Source: Flavobacteriales bacterium (GTDB lineage Bacteria; Bacteroidota; Bacteroidia; Flavobacteriales_D; Sanyastnellaceae). Taken from it: 35,590 nucleotides of DNA. Below, in pieces: positions 1-10,414 of the stretch. The DNA is taken from positions 1 through 35,590 of the forward strand of contig CANNHA010000011.1 of assembly GCA_947504275.1 (NCBI GenBank), written 5' to 3'. Numbering within the stretch: the stretch's first letter is position 1; each line of letters begins with the position of its first letter. The notes under the pieces were generated by a model, which saw only the letters and a list, made by a program, of their open reading frames with translations, was not told where the DNA came from and did no database searches. The position numbers and the translations under genes are program-made.

Positions 1-1440
1 GAAAAAATAGACCACATTGTGGTTGGAGATTCCAAGATAGTTCCAGACAGTGGCAAAGTGGTGATTGAGAAATATGCCAACATGCGCAAGTTGCTGAGGG
101 CCTCTTTGGTAACCAATATCGTTACACAGTATCACAGCCTATTCAATGCTGAATTGAAAATTGAAGGCCGATTAAAATTCAATGGATTTGCGGATATGAA
201 TTATGTCGATGAGAATGGTCAAAAGCAATCGATTCATTTTGAAACCGTAAAACTAGACACGGCCTATCGCACCATTGCCAAGGGTGAAATAGCTGAAGAT
301 GCCGGATTCCATTTATCTCCTCAGTTTGCTTATTACGGAAAGCTTTCTCTGTTGTCCACGGATAAACTCATGAACTTTGATGGCGGTGTAAAAATTGAGC
401 ATCCATGTGAAGACTTGGCCAAATCTTATTTCAAATTCAACTCCCCAATTGACCCTTTGGACATATACATTCCAGTAGATACCTTGATCAAAGATGTTAG
501 CTCTGTAAAATTGGGAGTCGGTATGATGGTCAAAACCGCTAGCCCCATGCAGATTTATCCTGCATTCTTGAGTCCAAAAATGGGTACTTATGATACCCCA
601 CTTATTGAGGCCAGTGGATATCTGCACTATGATAAAAATTCAAAGAAATTTTTAATCGGAAGCAAAGCCAAAATCATTCAACCCAAAATGCCGGGTAATC
701 TGATTGAGCTTAATGCGCAAAGTTGCGATGTGGCAGGTGACGGAAAAATTGACTTCAAGGCCCGATATGGATTAATACAATTGGACAATTTTGGAAAGGG
801 GACGCTTAAACAAAGCGATAAAGCATTGAACATTCAAACTGCATCCGTATTGCATTTTCCATTTGATGAGAGCGCGCTTAAAAAGATTTCAGAGGCATTG
901 GAAAAAAACACAGAACTGCCCCCTGTAGACATCAACAACACTCCATTTGAGAAAGCCATCGCTGAAATAATGGGAACTGAAAAGTCTGATCGCTTGATTA
1001 CCGAAATCAGCTTATCCGGGCAGTTCAAAAAAGTTCCTGAGGAATTGCAAAAGAATTTTGTTTTTGCTGACCTCAAATGGGTTTGGAATCCCAACTCCGA
1101 AACTTTTCATACGACAGGTCCTATCGGCATTGCAACCATGGATAAAAAGCAAATCTTTAAATATGTAACTGGTAAAATTGAAATTGAAAAACGAAAGACC
1201 GCCGATATCATGCGCTTTTATTTGGAAATCGATCGTGGTCTGTGGTACTACTTTGAATACAAATTGGGCCAACTAACAGTCATCAGCGGTGATGCCGATT
1301 TTAATAAAGTCATTACAGATTTGAAAGACGACAAGAAACAATTTGAAGAAAATAAAGTGAAATTCAGCTTTCAGCTTTTACTAACCAAGAAAAAGAGAGA
1401 TGATTTCAAATCAAGGTTTCCGGAAGATTTTCCTCAATGA
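1..1440 (+). CDS. Uncharacterised large protein, C-terminal part (5' truncated by window edge)
   Basis: The frame is open from base 1 (EKIDHIVVGDSK...) through the listed 473-aa ORF, and the stop TGA is at 1438-1440. No family recognised. Confidence 0.8.
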   Translation, partial: EKIDHIVVGDSKIVPDSGKVVIEKYANMRKLLRASLVTNIVTQYHSLFNAELKIEGRLKFNGFADMNYVDENGQKQSIHFETVKLDTAYRTIAKGEIAEDAGFHLSPQFAYYGKLSLLSTDKLMNFDGGVKIEHPCEDLAKSYFKFNSPIDPLDIYIPVDTLIKDVSSVKLGVGMMVKTASPMQIYPAFLSPKMGTYDTPLIEASGYLHYDKNSKKFLIGSKAKIIQPKMPGNLIELNAQSCDVAGDGKIDFKARYGLIQLDNFGKGTLKQSDKALNIQTASVLHFPFDESALKKISEALEKNTELPPVDINNTPFEKAIAEIMGTEKSDRLITEISLSGQFKKVPEELQKNFVFADLKWVWNPNSETFHTTGPIGIATMDKKQIFKYVTGKIEIEKRKTADIMRFYLEIDRGLWYYFEYKLGQLTVISGDADFNKVITDLKDDKKQFEENKVKFSFQLLLTKKKRDDFKSRFPEDFPQ

Positions 1441-4400
1441 TGTTTGGTTCTTTTGAACCATGAATGGAGTAGGTCCTTGAGATGATCAAAGTCCTGCTGG
1501 TAAACCAGTCCTAAACCTTGGGTGAAGGGAGATTGTTGAGTAGTAATGTTTCGATAGTTGTTGCTTTCATTGTATGCCATCAGTTTAAGCTTGCCATCCT
1601 TTGTCAAAAAGTATTCTACCTTAACGTCACCGATGTAATTGCTGGGCTGTTGATTGCTGGCATTGCCCTTGGACACACCAAAATTTCCGCTCAACAGTAC
1701 CCTATTGTCAAAAAATTGAGTATTCAGCGCCAAAGCTATTTCTTCATTGGAGATTTGGTCTCCTGAACGATAGTTAAAGCCCAAATTAAAATCATCACTG
1801 ATTTGACTGAGCCAATTGGAAATTTGACTTGACAACAATTCCGTAGTATTGGCGGCCACCCCATAATTGGTTGAGGCATCAGCCGATTTAACGATATTGG
1901 GGGGGCTCATAAACTGACGCAAAACCAACAAAGAAAACGCTTGTCGATTCTTTTCTTGCTCATTGGAGACAACGGCCTCAAATCGACTTTTGGTCATGGG
2001 GTCAACGGTTGGCAATTTGATATCAAACGCTACATTGGGGTTAAGCATTTTTCCTGTTAAATTCATGAGTAAGTCCACAGGCACACGTTGACCAGATTGG
2101 TTGGCATCTACCAGAATATCCGACAAAGAAGCATTCACTTTATAAACAGCGGACAACTTCAATTCAGCATTGTAGGGACTGCCATACCAAGAAATAGTAC
2201 CGCCTGGTTGTACTGTAAAATCTTTGTTGATCAAATTGGCCAAAGTAAACAGGTAGTTACCCGACACAATTTCAATCTGACCATACATGTCAAAGGTGGA
2301 CAGTTTACTGATTCCCATAGTAAGATGACCCTGCCCCCTACCCTTCATGACATCACCTACTGCCTCGTCAAAGATGATGCTCAACTCTGCATCTGGTGTA
2401 ACGTCAATCTGAATATTGAGCGAAATGCCAGACAAATCCAATGGAGCATCTTCTTTGATTTGATTGGGTTTTACAAACTGAATAAACTGTCCCATTTCCT
2501 CTTCGCCTGAGGATGCCATAGGCATAATCAGTTTGGTTCCACTTTGGGTCCTTAATGCAATGTCAAAATTAAGTTTATCCAAATAGCCATTGATCTTGAA
2601 ATTACCTGTTGCATAGGCCTTCCCAAAATAATCTTCATTCTGTTCTTCTGTTGTATTTAAAACCAAAAGTGGTTCTTTCTCCAAATCTCCAAGCAAATTA
2701 AATGACCAATCTCCAAAAGCTTTGTGGCCAATGTAGCCCTTGATTTGACCTTCGTTCCCTTTGTGGTCCGTTAATTTCAATTCATCAAAAACAAACCGAT
2801 CAGGCTCAATCCAAATTCTGTCCTTTAACTGATACTGTGTCCCCAAATAATCCACAAAAAGGCCGCCATTAACAACATCTGCATAACCTGAAAGTTGGGG
2901 CTCAGAAGGCCTACCGCTCAGATGAACCAAGCCGTTCAATTGACCACTAGCTACAATTACTCCAGTATCAATGAACGCTCTCAAAAACTGCAGATCCAAA
3001 TCGTGAATTTCAGCATCCAAGTCCAAGGGCGAAAGTGAATCGTACGGAAAATACATTCCTTCAAAACTCAAATTCTTTTGATCTTCATGCTCTATTCCTC
3101 CCGCTAGTTCAAAACCAGACAAATACTCCACCCATTGACTTTTCAGACAAATATCGCCATAGACAACATCATTGATGCCAAAATCTGCAATGCTCAAGTC
3201 GCCCATTAAATCAGGGTTATCTAGTAACTTATCAATTTCCACAGTCCCATCCAACACACCCTCCATTTTTAAATCCTCGGGTAGAAATGCGTTGATTTGT
3301 TGGAAATTAACATGAGAAAAAGCGATCATCAAAGGCGCTTTAGCTGTCTTACCAATGGTACCATATAGAGCAATACTCTGAAGCTCTGAAGCAAAAGTGA
3401 GTGATTTAATTTGCCAATCGTCCCCATTTTTGAGAATGTATGCTCCCGGATAAAGGGCCCATTGGTCATTGATGAGACGGATATCCCCTCTGTAAAAATC
3501 AATCGCAATTTCATCCGATGAAGGGAATGAAAACTGGGCACCGACATCTCCCCTGTGCAGGGTTTTATCATTTCCCCAAACAAAATCAGAATAAATGACA
3601 TCTCCTTCAGATCGGGCGTCCAGTGAAACATTGGGCACCGAACCCCATGCACCAGTAATACTATCCATCATAGCCGATGCATAAACATAGGCATCCGGTT
3701 TCTTAAAATCAATCAACAACTCATGAAAGGTATTTCCATTCCATGCAACAACCTTTGCACTAAACAGTCCTTCAAAATAGTCCTTATTCTCATCAACACG
3801 CAATTGCAAAATGGCGTTCTGTGATATGGAAAGGTTTCCAAGAATAGCCTCCCCTATTTGCGAAAAGTCAAGTATTTCCAATTTCAATTCAAAATCCTGA
3901 GGCTGGTGCTTGGACAAACTCCATTGATAATTGGGAACTACTTCAGACATGATATTATTGAGTGCAGGCCATAAGCCCTCCGGATTGAATGATCCGGTGA
4001 GCTCTCCCATGGCGATGTCTGAGTTCAACACCACTCTCAACTCCGGATGACGCTCCACATTCAATGACAAATAATCCAAAACATAATCTTTGGAATTGGC
4101 GCAATAAACTACATGATTCAACTCTATGCCACCTTCAATCTCATTCCACCCAAACCCTTCTATATCAATGCGCGCCTCTCCGCTCATTGCGCTATAGGGC
4201 AACTCAGGAAACAACCCGATGGTTTTAAAATTGAGGTTATCTACAAATAGATCGCAGGAGATCTTGGGCCTGTGTGCGTTGAAATCCACCAGTCCATTAA
4301 AACTAAGTTGCGCATTGGGGTCCGAGACATTTACTGAACCTTTAAAAAAACCATTGGACATAGATCCCTCTAATTCTATTGGACGATAAGTATAACCGCG

Positions 4401-5756
4401 ATAATTCAACGCATCTATTTCCCCGATGGCATCCAACTGCATGGTTTTCAGTTCCAGTCCCTTTCCCACAACATCCAACTGTGCCGTCATCTCACCCCAG
4501 TCTGTTGTCTGATAATAGGCTCCCAAATCAAAGTTCTCCGTTACCAGAAAACCCGTATACGCCATTTCCTCCGTATCAATATCGATATCGCCTTTGACAG
4601 CGCCAATATCGGTATACAAATCTCCATAGGCTCTCCACTTGTTTCTCTCACCCGTCAGCACACCATTGAACTGCAAGACACCCAATGCGGATAGATTATT
4701 AGGCAATTTCACCTCTGGATCAAATCGCGTGACCAAGTCGTTCAAATCTGATCGATTGGTGGTAATGTTATTCACCAACAAATTCAAACCCCGCAGCTCC
4801 TTATCCATAATATGCGTCAATTCTCCGCTTAAACTCAAACGTGTCATGGCGCCATAACCCAAATCCAACTGTCTGATTTGAATGTCTTCCCAATTACCTG
4901 ATGCTTGAATATTGACCCATGCTGACTCTTTCCAATACCCCAAATCAGGCACAATGGCTTCAAACTCTGACAAATTCAATGGAAACCCCTGAATATCCAA
5001 CTCTACTTGGAGAGGTTTATCGTCGCCGAAATTAAATTTGACATCACCTGAAAGCTCATTTAGTGTTGTCTTTAAATTCAATCCTGAAAATTGGATATTA
5101 CCTTCACTCCAATATAAATTAACCTTGGCATCATGGCAAGCCAGTTGCCCAAGGGTTTCAAACTGAATTTCATCCAAACTGACACTACCTTCTCCCGGTA
5201 AAATCTGCATATCCCGCATAGTGACAAACAAATTGCTGACATTCAAATCATGATGATGGGCAAGAATGGGGTCTAATCCATGGTAGTGCAAATCGGCATT
5301 CTCAATTTTAAAAGAGGATAGATTGACTGAGAAATCTCCGGATTTAGTAGTATCTGTTTGCTTAAAATACTCAGAAAGAAAATCATAGTTCCAAGTGCTG
5401 TCTTGTCTTTGTTGAACATGGATACTGCCCTCCTTGAGCACCACTCCATTCACTTGCAATTTACCGTTGAATATCCCTGAATAATCTTCTATAACCAAGG
5501 ATTTTACATGAATCAAACTGTCATTGTTTTGGTCCCAAATATCCAATTCCTCGAGGTAAAAATGCAATCCCCAATCAAAGCCGACTGATTTCACCGCTAC
5601 TTGGGTGTTTAACTCATAGGACAACCAGCCCGCAACCTTATGCGCCAACCATGATTGCACCGCTGAAAACTGCAAAGCCAAACCCAAGTAAAACAGCGGC
5701 ACCATTATCATGATGACCACGTTCCTTACTACGTATTTTGGCCGCTTTATTTTCAT
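1434..5756 (-). CDS. TamB-like translocation/assembly module protein (DUF490 C-terminal domain)
   Basis: 1440 aa with an N-terminal TM/signal anchor and AsmA/TamB-like beta-rich repeats. The C-terminal region (GGTISWYGSPYNAELKLSAVYKV...LVLRQFM...GVAANTTELLSSQISNWLSQIS...) is typical of Bacteroidota TamB. Confidence 0.88.
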   Translation of the reverse strand: MKIKRPKYVVRNVVIMIMVPLFYLGLALQFSAVQSWLAHKVAGWLSYELNTQVAVKSVGFDWGLHFYLEELDIWDQNNDSLIHVKSLVIEDYSGIFNGKLQVNGVVLKEGSIHVQQRQDSTWNYDFLSEYFKQTDTTKSGDFSVNLSSFKIENADLHYHGLDPILAHHHDLNVSNLFVTMRDMQILPGEGSVSLDEIQFETLGQLACHDAKVNLYWSEGNIQFSGLNLKTTLNELSGDVKFNFGDDKPLQVELDIQGFPLNLSEFEAIVPDLGYWKESAWVNIQASGNWEDIQIRQLDLGYGAMTRLSLSGELTHIMDKELRGLNLLVNNITTNRSDLNDLVTRFDPEVKLPNNLSALGVLQFNGVLTGERNKWRAYGDLYTDIGAVKGDIDIDTEEMAYTGFLVTENFDLGAYYQTTDWGEMTAQLDVVGKGLELKTMQLDAIGEIDALNYRGYTYRPIELEGSMSNGFFKGSVNVSDPNAQLSFNGLVDFNAHRPKISCDLFVDNLNFKTIGLFPELPYSAMSGEARIDIEGFGWNEIEGGIELNHVVYCANSKDYVLDYLSLNVERHPELRVVLNSDIAMGELTGSFNPEGLWPALNNIMSEVVPNYQWSLSKHQPQDFELKLEILDFSQIGEAILGNLSISQNAILQLRVDENKDYFEGLFSAKVVAWNGNTFHELLIDFKKPDAYVYASAMMDSITGAWGSVPNVSLDARSEGDVIYSDFVWGNDKTLHRGDVGAQFSFPSSDEIAIDFYRGDIRLINDQWALYPGAYILKNGDDWQIKSLTFASELQSIALYGTIGKTAKAPLMIAFSHVNFQQINAFLPEDLKMEGVLDGTVEIDKLLDNPDLMGDLSIADFGINDVVYGDICLKSQWVEYLSGFELAGGIEHEDQKNLSFEGMYFPYDSLSPLDLDAEIHDLDLQFLRAFIDTGVIVASGQLNGLVHLSGRPSEPQLSGYADVVNGGLFVDYLGTQYQLKDRIWIEPDRFVFDELKLTDHKGNEGQIKGYIGHKAFGDWSFNLLGDLEKEPLLVLNTTEEQNEDYFGKAYATGNFKINGYLDKLNFDIALRTQSGTKLIMPMASSGEEEMGQFIQFVKPNQIKEDAPLDLSGISLNIQIDVTPDAELSIIFDEAVGDVMKGRGQGHLTMGISKLSTFDMYGQIEIVSGNYLFTLANLINKDFTVQPGGTISWYGSPYNAELKLSAVYKVNASLSDILVDANQSGQRVPVDLLMNLTGKMLNPNVAFDIKLPTVDPMTKSRFEAVVSNEQEKNRQAFSLLVLRQFMSPPNIVKSADASTNYGVAANTTELLSSQISNWLSQISDDFNLGFNYRSGDQISNEEIALALNTQFFDNRVLLSGNFGVSKGNASNQQPSNYIGDVKVEYFLTKDGKLKLMAYNESNNYRNITTQQSPFTQGLGLVYQQDFDHLKDLLHSWFKRTKHH

Positions 5757-6691
5757 CTGCGTTGCAATCGTTGCATTACCCCTTCTTTCAACGCATAGGG
5801 AGAGCGATATATTTGACTAAACGGTTGTAAATCCAAAACCAATTTCATCAGATAAATGGCGATGGGCATAAACTGGACACGCAAATTGGGAATAGCAGGA
5901 TGCTTCAGACGATCCTCATAACTGGACCCCATCATGAACATGTAAATAGAAGCAAAGGAATCTACAGGAATTTCTTGGGCCTCATGGCTTAACCAAATCT
6001 TGTCCTTTTTATTTGTGTAATAATACAACTCCAATAAAGTATCGAATGAGCCACTTGCCCCCACCAATCGTTCACAAGGATATTGAGCCAACGCTTTCTT
6101 GAGCTCTTGGGTGTTAGCATCAAAAATTTGTTTGATTAGATTCAATTGATTCTTTTGTGCGCGATCCATCATGGGAACTTGCTCAAAAATCCTGCTGATT
6201 CCTAATTGGGTGCTCTGTTTATAAACAATTCCTTCAGCAGTAGTGATGATAAATTCAGTGCTACCTCCGCCAATGTCCATGAGTAAAGTAGGCACTTCAT
6301 GCAAATCCATGGTTTGCTGAACGCCCTCGTAAATGAGTTGCGCCTCCTCATCACCATCAATGACAGAAATATCCCAATTGGTCAAAGACTTCACGTGTGC
6401 TTTAAACACATCAGTATTATGGGCATCACGCAAAGCCGAAGTTGCAAAGACATGGACTTTCTCCACCTGATAAGCCTGAACAATAGAATAATAATAATGT
6501 AATGTATCTAATCCCTTGGCCATGCGAGAATCCGTAATTTGACGATCCTCAAATCCCCCCTCACCTATTTTCACCGGCCACTTATTGGAAAATAAAGTCT
6601 CCCAATCCCCCTTATCAGACTGCTCTGCAATCAAAATATTGAAGGTGTTGGTCCCGCAATCCACAATGGCCATTCTTTTACCCATGCTCAT
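5753..6691 (-). CDS. Ppx/GppA family phosphatase (exopolyphosphatase-like)
   Basis: Motifs MAIVDCGTNTFNILIAE, KIGEGGF, ATSALRDAHN and LLMDIGGGSTEFI. Overlaps the TamB start by 4 nt. Confidence 0.92.
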   Translation of the reverse strand: MSMGKRMAIVDCGTNTFNILIAEQSDKGDWETLFSNKWPVKIGEGGFEDRQITDSRMAKGLDTLHYYYSIVQAYQVEKVHVFATSALRDAHNTDVFKAHVKSLTNWDISVIDGDEEAQLIYEGVQQTMDLHEVPTLLMDIGGGSTEFIITTAEGIVYKQSTQLGISRIFEQVPMMDRAQKNQLNLIKQIFDANTQELKKALAQYPCERLVGASGSFDTLLELYYYTNKKDKIWLSHEAQEIPVDSFASIYMFMMGSSYEDRLKHPAIPNLRVQFMPIAIYLMKLVLDLQPFSQIYRSPYALKEGVMQRLQRR

Positions 6692-8040
6692 GGATTGTAT
6701 TTAATCCATTTCCAAATTTCTTTGTAACTGGCCTTTTTACCATACATCAATATTCCTACTCGATAAATTCGGCCAGCCAGCGCGATGAACGCAATAAAGG
6801 TGATGACCAAAATCACCATAGACAACACAATCATTCCCACTGATGTGGATGAAACGGTAGCCTTAACCATCATCACTACAGGGGATGTCAATGGAAAGAC
6901 CGAGAAAAAGTTACCAGCCCAACTTTCTGGATTATCAATCATCATAGCTGAAATGATATAACCAAATACCAATGGCAATGAAACCGGAGCCATGAACTGC
7001 TGGGTATCTGTTTCACTGTCCACCGCAGCTCCAATGGCAGCAAACAAACTGGCATACAGAAAATATCCTCCAATGAAATAAAACAAGAACAATCCAATCA
7101 TCAATGTCCAATTGATTTGAAAAAACCAATTGATGGCTTGGTTATTCATCAATTCATTCATCATCACCGCTTGATCCATGCCTGTTTGCATTACTTGCGC
7201 ATTTTCTACCACCGCAGCGCCACTGGCAATGTTAGATGCAAAGAATGACAAGCCCACAGAGGATACAACAAACGACAACAATACCCACATCAAAAATTGC
7301 GTCAAACCCACCAATCCTATCCCAATCACTTTCCCCATCATCAACTGAAATGGTTTGACAGAACTGACAATAACCTCAACAATGCGGTTGGTCTTTTCTT
7401 CGATAACTCCACGCATCACTTGTACGCCGTACATGAAAATAAACATATAAATCAAAATGGCAAAAATGAAACCTATGAAAGCCTTCTCTTGCGTTCTGTC
7501 CTCTTGACCAAGATTATCGACGTTGATATCGGCAAATGAAACGGACACCTTAGCCCTTTTGTATTTTTCGTAATCCAACTGCAAACTATCAATCACACGA
7601 TGCTTTTCCAATGAGTTTTCCAAATCATCCCCCATCTTTCGTTGGACAAACTCTCCTGGGAATTTTTTGTAAAAGAAATTGCATTTGCCATCATTGATGG
7701 TAGCCTCATCCACCTCCAACATCACTTGATACTGACTCTCTTTGAAAGCATCGGGCGGAACTGCAGTTCTGGAGAATGAATACATCACTTTCTCGGAATC
7801 CTTGAAATGATTGGTAAATCTTGGATATACAGTTCCTGTGGTCGAATCCTTTTGGGTAATAACCTCATAAGGATCCACAATCAAAACTTGGTACACCGAG
7901 TTATCGTTCATGGTAACCGCAATGGCACCAAACATCAAAGCTGCAAACAGAATCGGACCCAAGAATGTCATGATGATAAAGCTCTTCTTTTTAACTCGGC
8001 TTAAATACTCACGTTTGATGATCAATAGTATCTTATTCAT
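6688..8040 (-). CDS. ABC-2 type transporter permease (NatB-like)
   Basis: MNKILLIIKREYLSRVKKKSFIIMTFLGPI..., YGVQVMRGVIEEKTNRIVEVIVSSVKPFQLMMGKVIGI and multiple TMs. The listed ORF starts at 8082, but ATG at 8038-8040 fits the family start better. Confidence 0.92.
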   Translation of the reverse strand: MNKILLIIKREYLSRVKKKSFIIMTFLGPILFAALMFGAIAVTMNDNSVYQVLIVDPYEVITQKDSTTGTVYPRFTNHFKDSEKVMYSFSRTAVPPDAFKESQYQVMLEVDEATINDGKCNFFYKKFPGEFVQRKMGDDLENSLEKHRVIDSLQLDYEKYKRAKVSVSFADINVDNLGQEDRTQEKAFIGFIFAILIYMFIFMYGVQVMRGVIEEKTNRIVEVIVSSVKPFQLMMGKVIGIGLVGLTQFLMWVLLSFVVSSVGLSFFASNIASGAAVVENAQVMQTGMDQAVMMNELMNNQAINWFFQINWTLMIGLFLFYFIGGYFLYASLFAAIGAAVDSETDTQQFMAPVSLPLVFGYIISAMMIDNPESWAGNFFSVFPLTSPVVMMVKATVSSTSVGMIVLSMVILVITFIAFIALAGRIYRVGILMYGKKASYKEIWKWIKYNP

Positions 8041-8965
8041 GGGTCTTTTGATTTTGAGTAACGGCTTTGATAAAAATCTCATTCATGTTGGGGATAATTT
8101 CTCGTGCAGATACAATTTCCAATTTCTGCATCATGGCACCGAGCAAATTGTTTAGATTGTGACCTGGAGAAATTCTAATTTTTGCAATATTGTATTCTGA
8201 TGCAACATCATTTTGAACCAATTCAAATTGATGCCCCATCAAAATTCCCAATTCCATGGCTGTGCCTTTGTAGGCAACTTCAAACAAATTCTCCTTGAAC
8301 TTGGCTTTCACCTCAGCTACGGGGCCACTCAGAACAAGATGTGATTGATCTATCAATCCAATATCATCGCACAATTCTTCTACACTTCCCATATCATGGG
8401 TGGATAAAATGATGGTAGCGCCCTTTGACTTTAAACGCAACATTTCTTCTTGAATCAACTTGGCATTGATGGGATCAAATCCACTAAAGGGCTCATCTAA
8501 AATCAATAGCTCAGGCTCGTGCAAAATAGTAGTAATGAATTGCACCTTTTGGGCCATACCTTTAGACAAATCCTCAATGGTCTTGTTCCACCAAGCCATA
8601 ATATCAAATCGTTCAAACCAATAGGTTAATCGCTTTACGGCTTCTTGCTTTGACAATCCCTTCAACTGAGCCAGATAAATACATTGCTCACCAACTTTCA
8701 TTTTTTTGTACAAACCGCGCTCCTCGGGCAGATAACCAATGTGTTCAATGTGATCCGGACGCAGGGACTCACCTTTGAAAAGCACCGTTCCTTCATCAGG
8801 TGCTGTAATTTGATTAATGATACGAATTAAACTGGTTTTTCCAGCACCATTGGGCCCCAACAATCCATAAACAGAACCCGATCTAACCGCCAAACTAACA
8901 GAAGATAGCGCTTTGTGTTTACCATAAGATTTCGAAACGCCTTGAATTTTCAATATTTCAGACAT
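8033..8965 (-). CDS. ABC transporter ATP-binding protein (NatA-like)
   Basis: Walker A GPNGAGKTS, signature-like DLSKGMAQK, Walker B LLILDEPFSGFD. Confidence 0.96.
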   Translation of the reverse strand: MSEILKIQGVSKSYGKHKALSSVSLAVRSGSVYGLLGPNGAGKTSLIRIINQITAPDEGTVLFKGESLRPDHIEHIGYLPEERGLYKKMKVGEQCIYLAQLKGLSKQEAVKRLTYWFERFDIMAWWNKTIEDLSKGMAQKVQFITTILHEPELLILDEPFSGFDPINAKLIQEEMLRLKSKGATIILSTHDMGSVEELCDDIGLIDQSHLVLSGPVAEVKAKFKENLFEVAYKGTAMELGILMGHQFELVQNDVASEYNIAKIRISPGHNLNNLLGAMMQKLEIVSAREIIPNMNEIFIKAVTQNQKTHE

Positions 8966-8969
8966 AAAG

Positions 8970-8977
8970 CAAAGCTA
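8970..8977 (-). promoter_or_regulatory. Bacteroidota-type -7 element (TAGCTTTG) before the ABC ATPase gene
   Basis: Minus-strand TAGCTTTG matches TAnnTTTG and lies 4 nt upstream of the ATG. A TTG lies 24 nt further upstream, slightly outside the usual 17-23 spacing. Confidence 0.4.
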
Positions 8978-9041
8978 AAATGAATCCCATTTTAGACACC
9001 ACAAAAACTCATAAAATTCTAACAAAATCAAATGTTCAAAA

Positions 9042-9075
9042 TTGCCTGCAGAACGCAAGGCTATGATTATATTTG
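9042..9075 (+). promoter_or_regulatory. Putative Bacteroidota sigma-A promoter for the nucleotide-sugar block (TTG-N23-TATATTTG)
   Basis: TTG at 9042-9044 and TATATTTG at 9068-9075, 24 nt before the UDP-glucose dehydrogenase ATG. Confidence 0.5.
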
Positions 9076-9099
9076 TAGCTTACATAAAAAAGAAAGATT

Positions 9100-10413
9100 A
9101 TGAATATTGCGGTGGTGGGAACAGGTTATGTCGGTTTGGTAACCGGAACGTGTTTTGCTGAAACAGGAAATAAAGTCATTTGCGTGGACATCAATGAGGA
9201 AAAGGTAAATGCCATGAAGGCTGGCAAGATTCCCATCTATGAGCCGCATTTGGATGTTTTGTTTGAGAGAAACATAAGAGAAGGACGATTGAAGTTCACC
9301 ACCAATTTGCAAGAGGCCATTGAAATGGCTCAAATTATCTTTTTGGCTTTGCCTACCCCTCCAGGAGAGGACGGCAGCGCTGATTTGAGCTATGTCTTGA
9401 AAGTGGCTGATGATTTGGGATGGCTCATTAAAGATTACAAAGTTATCGTAGACAAATCAACTGTTCCTGTGGGTACAGCAGAGAAGGTTAGAGAAGCCGT
9501 GGCTCGCAAAGCCCAGGTTCCTTTTGACATCGTCAGCAACCCTGAATTCTTGCGTGAAGGATTTGCAGTGGATGATTTCATGAAGCCTGACCGTGTTGTG
9601 GTGGGCACCTCAAGTGACCGCGCCAAAAAAGTTATGGAAGAGTTGTACAAGCCATTTATTCGTCAAGGAAATCCTTTGATTTTTATGGATGAGCGCAGCG
9701 CTGAATTGACCAAATACGCCGCCAATGCCTTTTTGGCCACAAAAATCTCATTCATGAATGAAATTGCCAATTTCTGTGAGAAAGTAGGTGCCGATGTGGA
9801 TATGGTTCGCCTAGGAATTGGAACAGATGAGCGCATTGGAAAAAGATTCTTATTTCCTGGTATCGGTTACGGTGGTTCTTGTTTTCCCAAAGACGTGCAG
9901 GCTTTGGCCAAGAGCGGTGTAGAAAACGGCTATGAATTCAGAATTTTAAAAAGTGTTATGAAAGTCAACGATCGTCAAAAGACAACGCTGCTTACGCCCA
10001 TCATGGAACATTTCAATCAGCAATTGACCAAAAAGAAAATTGCCATCTGGGGATTGGCTTTCAAACCGGACACTGATGATATCAGAGAAGCACCTGCCTT
10101 GTATATGATTGAGCACTTGCTAGAGGCCGGAGCAGACATTATAACCTATGATCCTGAGGCGATGGAGAACGTTCAAAAGCAAAAAAACTATCCCATTCAG
10201 TACTCACAAGATCAGTATTCACTTCTAGAAGATGCTGATGCATTGCTAATTTGCACGGAATGGGGAATGTTTAGAAATCCCGACTTTGAATTGATGAAAA
10301 ACGCCATGAAAACACCTGTTATTTTTGATGGTCGAAATCTGTATGAAGTAGGCAGAATGAAAGAGATGGGATGGAATTATTACAGCATCGGAAGACAAGC
10401 AATTACCCAATAA
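9100..10413 (+). CDS. ugd: UDP-glucose 6-dehydrogenase
   Basis: [65 protein letters not shown]. Confidence 0.95.
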   Translation: MNIAVVGTGYVGLVTGTCFAETGNKVICVDINEEKVNAMKAGKIPIYEPHLDVLFERNIREGRLKFTTNLQEAIEMAQIIFLALPTPPGEDGSADLSYVLKVADDLGWLIKDYKVIVDKSTVPVGTAEKVREAVARKAQVPFDIVSNPEFLREGFAVDDFMKPDRVVVGTSSDRAKKVMEELYKPFIRQGNPLIFMDERSAELTKYAANAFLATKISFMNEIANFCEKVGADVDMVRLGIGTDERIGKRFLFPGIGYGGSCFPKDVQALAKSGVENGYEFRILKSVMKVNDRQKTTLLTPIMEHFNQQLTKKKIAIWGLAFKPDTDDIREAPALYMIEHLLEAGADIITYDPEAMENVQKQKNYPIQYSQDQYSLLEDADALLICTEWGMFRNPDFELMKNAMKTPVIFDGRNLYEVGRMKEMGWNYYSIGRQAITQ

Positions 10414-10414
10414 C

